In this document: positions 1 to 11,528 of the stretch, piece after piece
Position numbering within the stretch: the first letter of the stretch is position 1
How the letters are laid out: each line of letters begins with the position of its first letter
Source: Circinella umbellata
Lineage: Eukaryota > Mucoromycota > Mucoromycetes > Mucorales > Lichtheimiaceae
NCBI GenBank assembly: GCA_025093555.1
Contig: JAIWNF010000033.1
Span: 434,001-498,000, forward strand
Direction: 5' to 3'
DNA: 64,000 nt
Made by a program: the position numbers and the translations under genes
Notes under the pieces: model-generated
Seen by the model: only the letters and a program-made list of their open reading frames with translations
What the model was told of the DNA's origin: nothing
Database searches by the model: none

Positions 1-1394
1 AATAAACCAATCAATTAATCAACATAATAATACTTTGAATACTCTTCTGTCCCCCCCCCCACACACACCGACTTTTCTCTTTTTTCTTAAAACATCATTA
101 CATACATGGAAGATAGAAATACGGTACATAATATGCAGCTTCCATAAAAATATCAGCGATGCACCATAATACGAAACTTGGATCCTTCATTATTTTGAAA
201 TCAAAAATCTCTTTCAACTCTACTTTTGATTCGTTTTGTTCTTTGTTTTCTGATTTTCTTTCACGAACAAATAAACACGCAGTTAAACCTAATATAAGAA
301 CTATAAACCCTTGTACTCGATATGACCTATTATAGTTAGTTAAATGAAATAGAAGAAGAATTAATGTATAAATATATCAGTCATCTGATGAGCATGAATA
401 CAAGGAATTGTAATAATAATAAATCATTGAGTATACAACATACCATGTACTACCAAAATAACTATTCATTATATTCATAATAAATGGTAATGAAAATGCA
501 CCAATACAAGTTCCTGTTGATGAAATAGCTAAAGCAATCCCTCTTCGTTTACTGAACCATTGAGGTATGATACTTAATGCAACGTAAAATGCAAAGGAGG
601 CTCCCATGCCGAATAAAACACCTCGTGTTAAATATAGATGCCAAATCTCTGTAGCCCAACTTGCTGCCTCCAAACCAACTGTACATAATACAACGGCTAA
701 TAGCATAATATTCCGTAAACTTGTTATTGCTGATAATAATCTTGCCACTGGACCTAATCCATTCAATAAAACATTGGATATGGTACCCACAAATGAAATT
801 TGAACAACCGCGTTTGGAAATTCGTGATGTGCATGAAATTCTTGCATTACGCCTAATTGATAAAAATATTTAGTAAATTTGGATAAACTTTATTACCCAA
901 AATGAAAGAAATAATGTTCTGTTTTTATTTACCCCTATAAATAAATAATTTTTTGATTAATTTGCATAATTATAAAAAAAAAAAAAGTTCAAGTAAGATG
1001 CGTTGATTAACAATAATACTAACCAAGATTCTGAAATGCCTACGGATATAAACTGTAAAAGAAAGCCCACACATACAATCATCCACCCATATCCTCCATC
1101 TATCTGTTCGTCATAATCTTTATTTCGTACACGCTGGATTTCCAGTAATGGTCGAGTTTCTGTTTATTCTTTTGTATTTTAGTTCTTTTTCTTATCAACA
1201 CAAATAAAGGGTTCATGCGACATATCTTTTTTGCATTCAAAAATTAGTATAGAAAGAGAAAACGAACCTTCAGTTGTGTATTCATAAAGAGCTTCATCAT
1301 CAGTATAATTATTAGTGGGTATATTACATAATGAATCCATTGAGGAATACGAATTCTTTATGCTGGTATCCTTCTTTGTCAAGTTATTCGACAT
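1..1394 (-). CDS. SLC16/MCH-like monocarboxylate transporter, 3' end outside window
   Basis: Major facilitator family membrane transporter, expected to move monocarboxylates or similar small acids with protons across a membrane. The start is the Met at 1394 (MSNNLTKKD). A polar N-terminal tail is followed, after an intron (donor near 1267, acceptor near 1163), by the family signature DGGYGWMIV at the start of TM1. A large exon at about 850-450 holds the next helices, including WHLYLTRGVLFGMG and the FSKRRGIALA loop that is typical of the family. A further exon at about 300-106 resembles the middle of the neighbouring paralog (DPSFVLWCIADI). It ends at a GTATGT donor near 106, so the last two or three exons lie beyond base 1. 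The gene is a tandem paralog of the one at 1755-4016, same orientation, but lacks two introns that the paralog has. The substrate cannot be deduced. Confidence 0.85.
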
Positions 1395-1754
1395 TAAATT
1401 AAAATAATAATAATAATAGGAATAATTAAATAGAAAAAAGAAAAGAAAAAAAAGGCGTAATAAGTAAAAAAAAAAAAATTATAACAAAAAGTCAGATGTA
1501 GATAAACATGTTGTTTAAGCGCAGATCTAAAATGATTACCAAATCATCCAGTTCCGCACAACCATTTTTAGTAATTCCAATCAAGTTATCGTATGACAAC
1601 TTTATCTCAGTTATGCGGGAAAATAGCTACATAAAAAAAAGCAGTAACAAAGTATCACCCTTTTTTTTTATATAATATGTTATTTATTTTATGAATATAC
1701 AACAAACAAATACAATGTAATGCAAAAAAAAAAAGTATTAATAATAAAGTTTTT

Positions 1755-4016
1755 CTACACTATTTTCAAGAAACGCTTGTCTATCATTAATTTAACTGCC
1801 AACATGAATATAACACCCACTGCGTAACCAAATCCTGTAAATAGTTCGTAACTAAGGAATGGTTTCCATGCTGTTGCTAGTTCCAAAGATGCTGCAGCAG
1901 TAGGTCCTAACATACAAACAACTGTAACTACTAGAAATGCTGAAAATGCCGATTGGAGTTGATCAATGCCTACAACGACGGCAGTAACAGCTGATACTAT
2001 AAATAGCATAGTCAGAAAAAAAAGGGTAGTGCGTAAATTGTGTAACAAAAAAAAGTTATCTTATCAAATATGAATGATAATTAAATACAAACCTAAAGTT
2101 AAAAATGCACTTCCAAAGAATCCAAAAAATCCAGCGAATGTCATCAATAATCCATAATTTTCTGCAAATGTCCACATCAGTAGACACGTGAGCATTGTAA
2201 TGAATCCATAAATAATAACAGTATTGATATGACCTATTCGATCACCTACATATCTTGATAGATAATTATAAGATGTTTTGTCAAATCATACATTCTTTAT
2301 GTATAAAATAAAATTCTGTATATCACTCATCGATTTTTTGGGTTACAGAATTTTTTTTTTTACTTACCCACAGAAAAGTCTTCCACAAAGATTGGATGCT
2401 GACATTACTGAAATTAAAGCAGACCCTTTTTCAGGTGATAGTTGTAAATAAGTTGCATGGGCTAAACAATGTTGTTGTTTTTTTCGAAGCAACAAGTTAT
2501 ATAATATTATTGAAACAAATCAGGTATTTAAAAAAATTATTATTATCACCTTGTAACTATATAAAGTAATTAGTGAAGTACGTAGTATGAAAAAAAAATA
2601 AAAGTTACCAGGAAGGAAGTAATAAGGCACATAATAAGCTCCTTCAAAAAGAATATCGGCCATACACCATAATATAAATGTTGGATTTCTCAAAACACGA
2701 AATTGAAAAATGTCTCTAAGTTTAGGTTTTTCTTTTGATGGAGACTTTTTGCTGCTATGATCTGCCGTATGGCGTTCTTTAAATAATATGCAAGCTATTG
2801 TACCAGATACAAACATCATCAAACTCAATATTCTATAACACCTAATTATACATATATGATTAATATGATAAAGCTCAGTTTGTATACTATAAAGAAAGTC
2901 TTATTACCATTGAACATCAAGCTTTGCCGTTAATGCTGTGATAACAAGCGGTGATACGAGAGATCCTAAAGATTGACCGGTGGAAGCGATTCCAAGTGCT
3001 AATCCACGCCGTTTATTAAACCACTCTGGAACAATACTCATCACAATCTATTTATTAAAGCCGTTTTTAACACATGCTTCTGTTATTCCTTATTCTAGTC
3101 TGATTTACTTTTTTCTTTTAGTGGTACTAATTGTTATTATAAAGAAGAAAAAAAGAATACTTGCATAAAAAATAATTGATTCACCCATTCCATAAAGGAC
3201 TCCTTGAGTAAGATATAAATGCCATATCTATAATATAAAATGTAACAACATAGCAACCATTGATAAATAAATGGATTTCTTCAACATTTTAATAAAAAAA
3301 AAACACCTCCCGCACTAATCGAATCATCTTAGCCTCTCCCCTGCCCGGCACATTGAACGGCATTAAAAAAAAAGTACCTCTGTACTCCAACTCGCACCTA
3401 ATAAACCCGCTGTGCATAATAATATTGCAATTGCTAATACTATTCTGATATGCAATACTGCTAATAAAAGTTGTGCAACTGGACCAAAACAATTTAAAAA
3501 TATATTCGCAATGGTACCAACAAATGATAACTGAACTGTCATATTTTGAAAATCATGTTGATCGAAATGATTCTGAATAACACCTGATATAAATAAATAG
3601 TATTATTGTTATAATGACTCTTTAAATATGAATATATTATAATGTAAAATAAACAAATTTTTGTTACCCCTAATATATATATATAATGATTAAGTATTAG
3701 AAATAATGGAAATTGTGTCAAGCCAAATTTGAAATATTCTTATTTACTATTTAATAGATTTTGACGATGTGGGGTGATATCGAAAAGATTTTATTTTATC
3801 TTCTTACCATGATTGTCCTACACCAAGACCAATAATTTGTATTATTACAGCTGCTAAAACAATAAACCAGCCATATCCACCATCAGGTAAAGTACTTGAA
3901 TCATATTCTTCTTTTTCTTCATTGATTGATTCTGTTACAGTTACTGTTTCTTCTTTGAATTGTTCTTTTGTCATGTCAGTATACCCGTCGACAGTTTTGT
4001 CTTTAGAATCATTCAT
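1755..4016 (-). CDS. SLC16/MCH-like monocarboxylate transporter, complete
   Basis: Complete MFS transporter of the monocarboxylate type, read as about eight exons. The N-terminal cytosolic tail is Glu/Thr-rich and leads into PDGGYGWFIVLAAV (TM1) near 3885-3840. Later exons give LSFVGTIANIFLNCFGP (about 3550), IWHLYLTQGVLYGMGES (about 3220-3180), WFNKRRGLALGIASTGQS (about 3030), FILWCMADILFEGAYY (about 2670), LSPEKGSALISVMSASN (about 2440-2390) and YVGDRIGHINTV (about 2250). The last exon (about 1970-1755) ends in LMIDKRFLKIV and a stop at 1755. The Arg-Lys-Arg loop and the C-terminal GDRIGH motif fit this family. The start at 4016 (MNDSKDK) was chosen; an in-frame upstream Met at 4082 would add 22 residues. 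A retrotransposon has inserted about 0.6 kb upstream. The tandem arrangement with the gene at 1-1394 indicates a local duplication. The substrate is unknown. Confidence 0.88.
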
Positions 4017-4082
4017 CTTTATTTGAGAATTATTTTCACTGTGTAAAAATAAATTGACCGTGTATTTTATGGTTACTGTCAA

Positions 4083-4591
4083 CCTCGTTGTAATATAAAT
4101 AATTAACTCTTGAGTACAAAAAAAAACAAAAAGAGTACGTATTACAGGTACAAATAATAAATATAATAAAAGAAAAAAAAAAGAGGAAGCGAAATAGGTA
4201 TAGTATATACAATAGAGTGTTATTTGGTGCTTATTTATATAACTTTTTTCTCTGCCGATATAAGAAGCACACTACTCCTAATTTTTTTTTTTTTTGCATG
4301 ATAATACATAGAGGCCAATTCATTATATATTAGGAGAAAGACGTGTTTGTCTAGTGCTATAGAAAAAAGAAAGAAAAATACATTTTATGAAAATAACGTG
4401 GTCGAAAATCACGGCAAATTCATTCATGCTATGCTTTTATATATTATCTAATCAGAGATTAAACATATATTATAATATTCTTAATAATTATATGGTTGTA
4501 CGATATTACAAATATATATATATATATTAACATTAATAACCAATAACAGATCTATATGCTTTTTAAAAGCATTGTACTGTAAAACAATATA
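4083..4591. other. Non-coding stretch upstream of the complete MCT gene
   Basis: About 0.5 kb of AT-rich sequence with short A and T runs and a TA repeat near 4510-4527. It should contain the promoter of the minus-strand transporter gene. I see no coding signal. Confidence 0.5.
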
Positions 4592-4610
4592 TAGAATTCG
4601 ATATAGGTTA
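4592..4610. repeat. Left target-site duplication of the retrotransposon
   Basis: The 19-mer here (tagaattcgatataggtta) matches 6475-6493 at 18 of 19 positions. The two copies exactly bracket the reverse-transcriptase remnant, as expected for target-primed reverse transcription. Confidence 0.8.
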
Positions 4611-6474
4611 AAGTTTATTATTTTATTTATGGGAAGACTAATTTGATCTGCGCCTATAGGCATATGGTCGCTTCCTTGCGGTACATTAAGGGGTAGAAAA
4701 TAGTATATATACAAAGAGAATATAAGAAAAAAAAGGGGGGTAGAATATGGAAGTGAGATCAAGGGATGTTAATAACGAATTGATGATATACTTGGTAACT
4801 TATTGAGTATGAGGAGGGGGGGGAGGCGAAGAAACTATGGCGTTCTCAGGGTTTGGTTTATCTTCATTAGAGTCATAGTCAGGATGACTTAAACGGTCAA
4901 TTTCGCGGAGAACATTAATGAGAGCTGGCCTTGTTTTTTTTTTCCATTTTTCAAGTGACAAACCAATTTCAGAGCGCGGGAGACGGTTGATGATAAAATC
5001 TATAGGCTGGAGTTCTGGAGGCAATATGGGAAGGCTACTAAATGTATTGTTGAGATCATCAAGTAGTGGTTGAAGCATAGGACAGAATTTGTAGTGTTCT
5101 CGCTTGGCTGCTATGAAACCACAACGGCAATTTTTAAGCGGGTAAGATGGTAGCCAATGCATACGCCATTTTATTAGTCTTGTCGATCACGCGGAAAAGT
5201 TGGTAGATAAAGTATTGGGTCAATTATACGGTTATGCCGAAGACAGCGTATTGTTTTACGTTTGGTGCCAAGATTCTGGTATTCCTCATCTCGTTTTTGT
5301 TGAATTGCTTTGTGGATTGCATCTTTTGGTGGACTGGTGCTGTTTTTTAATCTGTTATGGAGCTGATAAAATGGATTATTTGAGGTGAGATGTTTCCATT
5401 GTTTGTCACAGTTTTTATTCCAAAGAAAAGATAATTCAATTGATCTGGCCAGTGTAGTTACTGGAAGCTCTTGAAGTCGGGTTACAAATTTTAGTTGTAT
5501 AGTACGGACCCTGTGCTGAATCGAAGGAATGTTCGCCAGTGCCATAGGTACCATTATTGGAAAATGTGATGAACTATTGCGGTTCATTGCCATTTTGATA
5601 CAGCTTTTTTGTGCGCTATTATATTTTCTTTTTGTTCGGCTGATAATGTGGTAATTGCTAATCCATATTCGAGAACTGGTCGTATAAATGTTCGATAAGC
5701 TGGCCATAGGCCAGCACCATACTGATGAATACCTAGTTGTCGGAGTAGTGCCATGTTACCAATTGCTTTAGTGATGCGTTGATGTATAAGCTGGTCAGAA
5801 TTAATACCATTATGGTCGAATGGTATTCCAAGGTATTGAAATTGCTGAACTTTCGATAGACGTTCGCCATATAGAAAATAGTTGATGTAATAGAAGCTGA
5901 CTCGTCATTGATATTTGGTAGTGGTTCAATGATAGCACATTTGTCTGGGTCCCATCTGTATCCATATTCCAGGGAATGCCGTTCTGCTACATGAAGTAGC
6001 TTGGTAATATCCTTTAGGGAGCCTAGGAGAACCACATCGTCTGCATATAATAATGAAGAGATAATTGTTGTGCTGATATCATCTGGACGATTTTTATTGG
6101 GACGGCCATTGATATCACCTTTATAGCGTCATTCTTGAGCAGCTGCTTCAGATGTTCCAGCTTTAAGTGTTGCGCGTAGTTTTAATGGATTGTGACAATG
6201 TACAATCATATCGAGGCGCAGCCTTTTAGGAAGTGTATTAATGAAAACAGCATAAAGCAGCGGGCTAAGAATATAATCTTGTAATACTCCTTTTTTTGGG
6301 TAGATATATCGCACATCATCAAACATATGTCTAATCATATGGAACATGGCGCTCGGAATTTGGTGTTGTAACCTTGACCATATAATATCACGATCTACAG
6401 AGTCGTATGCTGCGCGTATGTCCATATATATTTGTGTTGGAAAAGTATTGTATTGTTTTTGGTATTGGTGTATT
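4611..6474 (-). mobile_element. 5'-truncated, decayed non-LTR (LINE-type) retrotransposon
   Basis: Remnant of a LINE-type element with its 5' end at 6474 and its A-rich 3' tail against 4611 (the plus strand begins aagtttattattttattt). The minus strand encodes the second half of a reverse transcriptase: [15 protein letters not shown] (about 6423-6380), [16 protein letters not shown], then the catalytic box [12 protein letters not shown] (about 6055-6018), the thumb region, and a Cys-rich C-terminus (KWRMHWLPSYPLKNCRCG, about 5175-5110). The reading frame is broken by a TGA at about 6126-6128, a frameshift near 5820, a second break near 5590 and a third near 5175. The first half of the polymerase, any endonuclease and any ORF1 are missing. 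The element is therefore dead. A 19-bp target-site duplication flanks it. The exact clade (for example Tad1 or L1-like) was not determined. Confidence 0.88.
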
Positions 6475-6493
6475 TAGAATTCGATATAAGTTA
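6475..6493. repeat. Right target-site duplication of the retrotransposon
   Basis: Partner of 4592-4610 (tagaattcgatataagtta), one mismatch in 19. It marks the 5' boundary of the truncated element. Confidence 0.8.
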
Positions 6494-7435
6494 CTCAATG
6501 TATACGTAACTTTTTATAACCGCGCAAAAAACCTAGCATCCATTCAGGTACACATACTTTTATTGCATATTTCGATTTAGGAAACATGTACATCAAATAT
6601 TATTAACCATTATCTCCATGGAATATAACTATCTTTAAGGGCACAAAGTAATAAATTTCATTCGAGTTGCATGTTTTATGTGACGAGCTTATATGAGTTG
6701 TGTCTATTTGTCAAAGACCATTCTAGGGTCTTTTTAAATAGAGCTGCGCTTTTACTTACAAAATACGCACTAATACAATAAATCATTGTATAGTTCTAGT
6801 AGAGTGAAAATAGTGAGTTGCAAAAAGTTAACCAGTGTTTCATTGTAATAGTAAGATAACATATTTATTTCTTTAAAAACTTAATTGTAGATCAGTTAAA
6901 ATACCAAGATTGTACTCAGAAGATAATACATGATCTGACGAAATTCTATAAATACTGCATTCATCATGTGAAAGTGTGTCTGTCATATTGCCTCTAAATT
7001 GTAAGAAGAAATAAGAGCAATGCATTCCATCCTGTAGCCTAAAAAAACGGATTAGTAGGCTTTATTTTTATAATGACAAGAAAGTGGTTAACTATTGATT
7101 ATAGAAGATTGAAGTAGACTCATCATCATACATTATTGTTCATATGATATATTGACAACAGTCTAAATTCCCAGTTGAAAATATAAACTGAGAACAAACG
7201 ATATAGTTTTATTTTTTCTCGATCAAAAATAAAAGCTAGATTTAAATAATATCGATTATAAGAACTTTTTTTTTCGCCGGATGACTAAATAATATATAAT
7301 ATAGACACTTTATGATATTGAGAAAAAAAATGGATTTGGAGATGAGGATTACGTTTTCTATTTTTATATCAAATAACTCGAATAATGAAATGCTATCAGA
7401 TAATATGTTTTCGCTTTTAGATAATATATTATTTT
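6494..7435. other. AT-rich intergenic sequence
   Basis: About 0.9 kb with only short random ORFs. I see no RNA gene, repeat or splice-bounded exon here. Confidence 0.5.
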
Positions 7436-7466
7436 GAAACTATCATGTTATATCTTAAAATTCAAA
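7436..7466 (+). repeat. 31-bp direct repeat, copy 1
   Basis: The sequence running from gaaactatcatgt to ttcaaa recurs at 7552-7582 with a single t/g difference. The spacer contains several attctcag/attctgag words that are partly complementary to each other. Confidence 0.7.
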
Positions 7467-7551
7467 TTCTCAGGAAGAAAAAATTTATTCTGAAAATTTA
7501 AATTCTGAGGATATATCCATGAAGAATCAAGATTCTCAGAATAATTCTCCT

Positions 7552-7582
7552 GAAACGATCATGTTATATCTTAAAATTCAAA
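7552..7582 (+). repeat. 31-bp direct repeat, copy 2
   Basis: Second copy of the repeat at 7436-7466, 30 of 31 bases identical. Together they delimit a ~147-bp unit of unknown origin next to the miniature transposon. Confidence 0.7.
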
Positions 7583-7679
7583 AATGATCTTGTCAACTTC
7601 TGTTAGTAACGACTCGTACATAGTACCTTGCAATGATAATGAGTATGTATTAAAAAAAATTCCAAGAAAATAGTCAGTA

Positions 7680-7766
7680 CAGTTGAACCCTTTTTTTGCA
7701 CAGGTGGGGACTTGGCTTGAAAGTAGTGCAAAAACCGAGGGGGTGCAAAAAGAGAGGGTTTAACTG
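7680..7766. mobile_element. 87-bp MITE with pogo/Tc1-like terminal inverted repeats
   Basis: The left end reads CAGTTGAACCCTTTTTTTGC from 7680 and the complement of the right end reads CAGTTAAACCCTCTCTTTTT back from 7766. The two arms continue into GCAC, giving terminal inverted repeats of about 22-24 bp with one substitution and a 2-bp length difference. A TA dinucleotide sits immediately outside each end (7678-7679 and 7767-7768), which is the target duplication of the Tc1/mariner/pogo superfamily. There is no room for a transposase, so this is a non-autonomous miniature element. The CAGTTGAACC start resembles pogo/Fot1-type ends. The family assignment is inference. Confidence 0.75.
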
Positions 7767-7825
7767 TAATTGTAATTTTAGGTCCATTTCCACTTTTTTT
7801 TTGAGAAGTGTTTAGCATATAGCCA

Positions 7826-8530
7826 GAACCATTACAAAACCCTACCGCAAACCTACCACAGAGGAAGTTCGGAAGGCAGCGGATTCGTTCGTCTGTCCCC
7901 TAAGGATCTTCTTCGCCAGGCCAAAGATAATGAACAATACTACCGTCAGCAATTTGCTCGTGTTAACAAGCTCTGTGAATCTTTGCGAGCCAAAGTCAAA
8001 GAACTTGAAACAGCTCTCGAGAAAAAAACGACTCAACCACCACCATTTTTGAGCACTCATTCCGTGTTCTCAATGCCCCTCTCGCCCATGTCAACTACTT
8101 TGGACAAACCTCCTTGACATTGTCACCACAACCGACATCGTCAAAGTCACCACCAGCCAAATCTCACCAAAAGCAACCAACAATTAATCATGAAGCAACC
8201 CCACTATCAGCAAATTCTAAAAATATTACTACTAATCTGACTGTAACAATACCTTCAAAAGCTACAGAGCGTATTAAACAGGCTCGTCCTGCACCAACTA
8301 CTTCTATTAGTCCTACTACTCACGAACCACCCAACAAAAAGCTTCGACAAGTAAACGCCAGCATAAATAATATATGTGTAACCAACACTACTGAAGCCAG
8401 TAATTTCTTCCAATTTCCTACTACCCAACCAAAATTCAACTACGTCCATTGCAACACAACCTTTACCCTAATTGGTAAAATAGCAAGTTTTTTTCAATTC
8501 ACAAGGATGGATCAATCAAGCAGACTATGA
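7826..8530 (+). pseudogene. Broken coiled-coil ORF, possible retroelement ORF1/gag remnant
   Basis: Three overlapping plus-strand frames give one protein-like stretch. Frame 1 reads KPYRKPTTEEVRKAADSFVC (about 7837-7896). Frame 3 continues LSPKDLLRQAKDNEQYYR, a charged segment with heptad spacing that looks like a coiled coil (to about 8117). A further frame from 8114 to 8530 is Thr/Pro/Ser/Asn-rich. Two frameshifts are needed to read it through, so it is not functional as it stands. Codons are richer in C than in the surrounding genes, which suggests an acquired or mobile origin. I do not recognise the family. An ORF1 or gag-like protein of a retroelement is one possibility; a decayed host gene is another. 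Confidence 0.5.
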
Positions 8531-9104
8531 TCATATCATGTCAGATCCTCGTCAACTGTAACCAACACTAAAGATTTAAATTCTATAGTACCAAAGCTCC
8601 ATCAGCCATGAATCTACAGCACTAAAAAAAAACCAAGTGACTCTCGCGCTTTTCTCTAACATCACAGTTTACCAACCCTTCCATTTAGCATAGATGTTCT
8701 CAACCCCTTCTTGGTTACTATAACTGAACCATATTTTCCTTCTTTTAATTTTGTGTTCCCATTTACTGATGTTGTAACCTTCACATTTTTCCTGCTGCCC
8801 CGCAGGTTTTTCAGTACCCCTCTTTGTGAGCTGACGAGAGCAAGAAGCTGAATCAGCGTGTGCTCAACTAATTTCGTCTTGAATAAAATATATAAATTTC
8901 AACGTAATTGTCATTTTGACTGACATAAGTATAATCTTTACAAAAAAAAAATCTTCTTTTTCCAAATGAAAAGTAAAGAGTAAGAATTGATTATAATAAT
9001 AAATTGATCGCGAAAATGGATTTTTTTTGATCTTATATATTAATATGTTATTATAATTTATTTATTATCAAATTTTTACTTTTTTTATATATATAGTAGT
9101 TTAT
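8531..9104. other. Spacer after the broken ORF; possible 3' UTR
   Basis: The first ~350 bases keep the less AT-rich composition of the broken ORF and end at an aataaa at 8882-8887, so they may be its old 3' UTR. The rest is AT-rich and leads into the 3' end of ALG6. Confidence 0.4.
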
Positions 9105-11254
9105 TTATGTAGATTTAATCTTAACGGATGATGATCTACCAAATACATTGTTTGTAATAGAAGAAGGCACAAATTGACGATATGTAAAATACAAAAAGAG
9201 TAAACTAAAGTAACCACAACTCATAACGGCATTAATAACTGTATATAAATCTGGCCAATGACTTGGTGGTAATATCCAACATTCAGCAATGTGCCATATA
9301 AACAAAGAACTATAGATTAACTTTAAATTATAACATTGAATGATTAGTTTGTATTCCGTATAAAAGCTTAGGCCCCTTTAGTCTATTGTTATTATCATAT
9401 ATGTAGATTACCTGTTTGACAGTTTTTACCATAGTTGTAGAAGATGTTGAACCAATTAACCAATTCCAAAGTAACGTTACTCCAAAATAGGGTAATACTA
9501 ATCCTTCTCGCTTCAATAATGGGAACATGCTAAGAAGATAATAATAATTTTAATGTCTATTTCTTATATATCTCGTTTTTGAATCAATATTTCTCTAGCT
9601 TTTTTTTTTTTCTTTACCTAAACATAGCAACATTCATAAAGATTTTAACAGCATCTGGTTCTTGATATAACATTAATGAAATAGGTAATGCAGGTAATAA
9701 AATGGATTTTTCATGAACTTGAAATGATAATAAAAAGAAAGCGAGTGAAGTATTTACTAAAGCATAACCAAAACGTGAACGTGATGGTGACATGCCTAAA
9801 TGAATATTAATAGGTAAAATAGCTACTAATGTAGCAAAAAAGCTAATGTACAGTCTTGGTCAGTATTTATTAATAGAATAGATAAAAAAAAAAGTAAATT
9901 TTCCATACCTGAGACGTACAGTTGATTGTAAACTAAGAACATTACGAAGCTTAATAAATACATTTAATGCACACCATACATTGGCCACTTTATCTTCAAA
10001 TAATCCACGTGCAACAGGAAATACACGATGCATAATTTGCAAGAGATCATCTATAGAAGTTAACCAAGGTAATAGTAATAGACTAAAAGTGATGATAACT
10101 GTAACACCTAGTTGACAAAAAAGCAACAGTCTAATCCACACAGAATAAGTTATTTTTCCTTTATATACATACATTTATATAGATATTTATCTTAATAAGT
10201 TACCCTTTTTGTTTGTTAGGCATTGAAATACATGTTCCAAGCAAGAAACTAAAAACAGATGGTGCATAATATAATGCCATTTGCTTAAATCCAAGAGCTA
10301 AACAGAAACATACGGATCCCAATAAATAATGTTGTGTAAGATATCCATTGATAGCCCATAAAGTAAATCCTAACATTACACTATTGAACCTATATTTCAT
10401 TTTTACGTCAAAATTCAAATATATTTATATATTAACGATAATATGAACTTACTGAAAATGACCATGATCAATAAGAATAAGAGCTGGTTGCATTAAAATC
10501 AATAATAAAATAAGGTACTAAATAATAAAATAAAATAAAAACCAAATTAAATATTTTTATTTATACATTTATAATAAAACTAACCTTCTTTTGTTGTTGT
10601 TTTGGATAAACAATTTGACAAAAACAACCTACTGCTGAAATATAAATCAAGAGTTCTGAAATAATTACTGTTGTACGCGTAAAAAACTTGCTATTGGGTG
10701 ATTCGTATCCACGAGATGAATCCAAAGCAAACCAATCTGAATTAATCAATAATCCACTGAAAAAGAATAATAAAATATTTAATTATTATTTTTGTGAACG
10801 CGTATAAAAAATAACCACTCTCTTCCTCTCCCCCCCCCCAAATTTTGTTATAAAATATATACTTGCATATAACCACATATCCAACTATGAAACGCGGTTA
10901 AAGGAGGATAGTCTAACCCCCACCATTCAAGATCGTATCGATACCATTGTGATGATGGTAATGCATTAGTAATTTCCATCCAATGTCGTTGTGCTTCATA
11001 GTCCCCATACATGGGTGGTGAGTTGAATCCTAGTGTTGTCATGTTTTTAACAAGTTAATTGTTCATGATCAAAACAAGAAAGTCTGTTCACTTGTTAAAA
11101 AAGTATAATATTTACCTGAATATGGATTCAAAGCAACGATCCAACGAATAAGTAAAGGAAATAATATACAGATGAAAGGAATTGTCCATGAGGTCTGTGG
11201 TGTACTCAGAAATTGTAACCATTTAGATGCTGGACCATAATCCATGGCATTCAT
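9105..11254 (-). CDS. ALG6: Dolichyl-P-Glc:Man9GlcNAc2-PP-dolichol alpha-1,3-glucosyltransferase
   Basis: ER membrane glucosyltransferase that adds the first glucose to the lipid-linked N-glycan precursor, using dolichyl-phosphate glucose. About nine exons. The diagnostic lumenal loop after TM1 reads [16 protein letters not shown] and then [18 protein letters not shown] (about 11010-10895). The next exon gives [15 protein letters not shown], also typical of ALG6, whereas ALG8 would have a different sequence in the first loop. Later exons are strongly hydrophobic, with [13 protein letters not shown] at about 10290-10250. The stop is at 9105 after SSSVKIKST. The start at 11254 (MNAMDYGP) was chosen; a second Met lies three codons further in. 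The gene is divergent from the DNA polymerase gene, 274 bp between the starts, so they probably share a promoter. Confidence 0.93.
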
Positions 11255-11528
11255 TGTTTATACTTTTGGGGTTCCTGGAAAAGGACCAACTCACTTCAGT
11301 GAAGGGTAATTAAAAAAAAAACGTGGCAAAAGTGCATAAGCACAACAATTCTCCGCCAACATTAAAGCAAAGGACTACAATTATCTCAAATCCATTGGTC
11401 ATGTCTGCTATGATCAATTTTATATTTTGCTGTCATAAACTTGTTAAAAAAAATCTTTTGTTTCAAACTTTCTTGGTCTTTTTATTAACACTTTTTTTAT
11501 TTCCTGGAAAGAAAAAAAGAATCTAATA
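11255..11528. promoter_or_regulatory. Shared divergent promoter region of ALG6 and the family X polymerase
   Basis: 274 bp between two outward-reading start codons, so initiation of both genes is expected here. A small near-palindrome, cttcagtgaag, lies near 11296. The promoter role follows from layout only. Confidence 0.5.
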
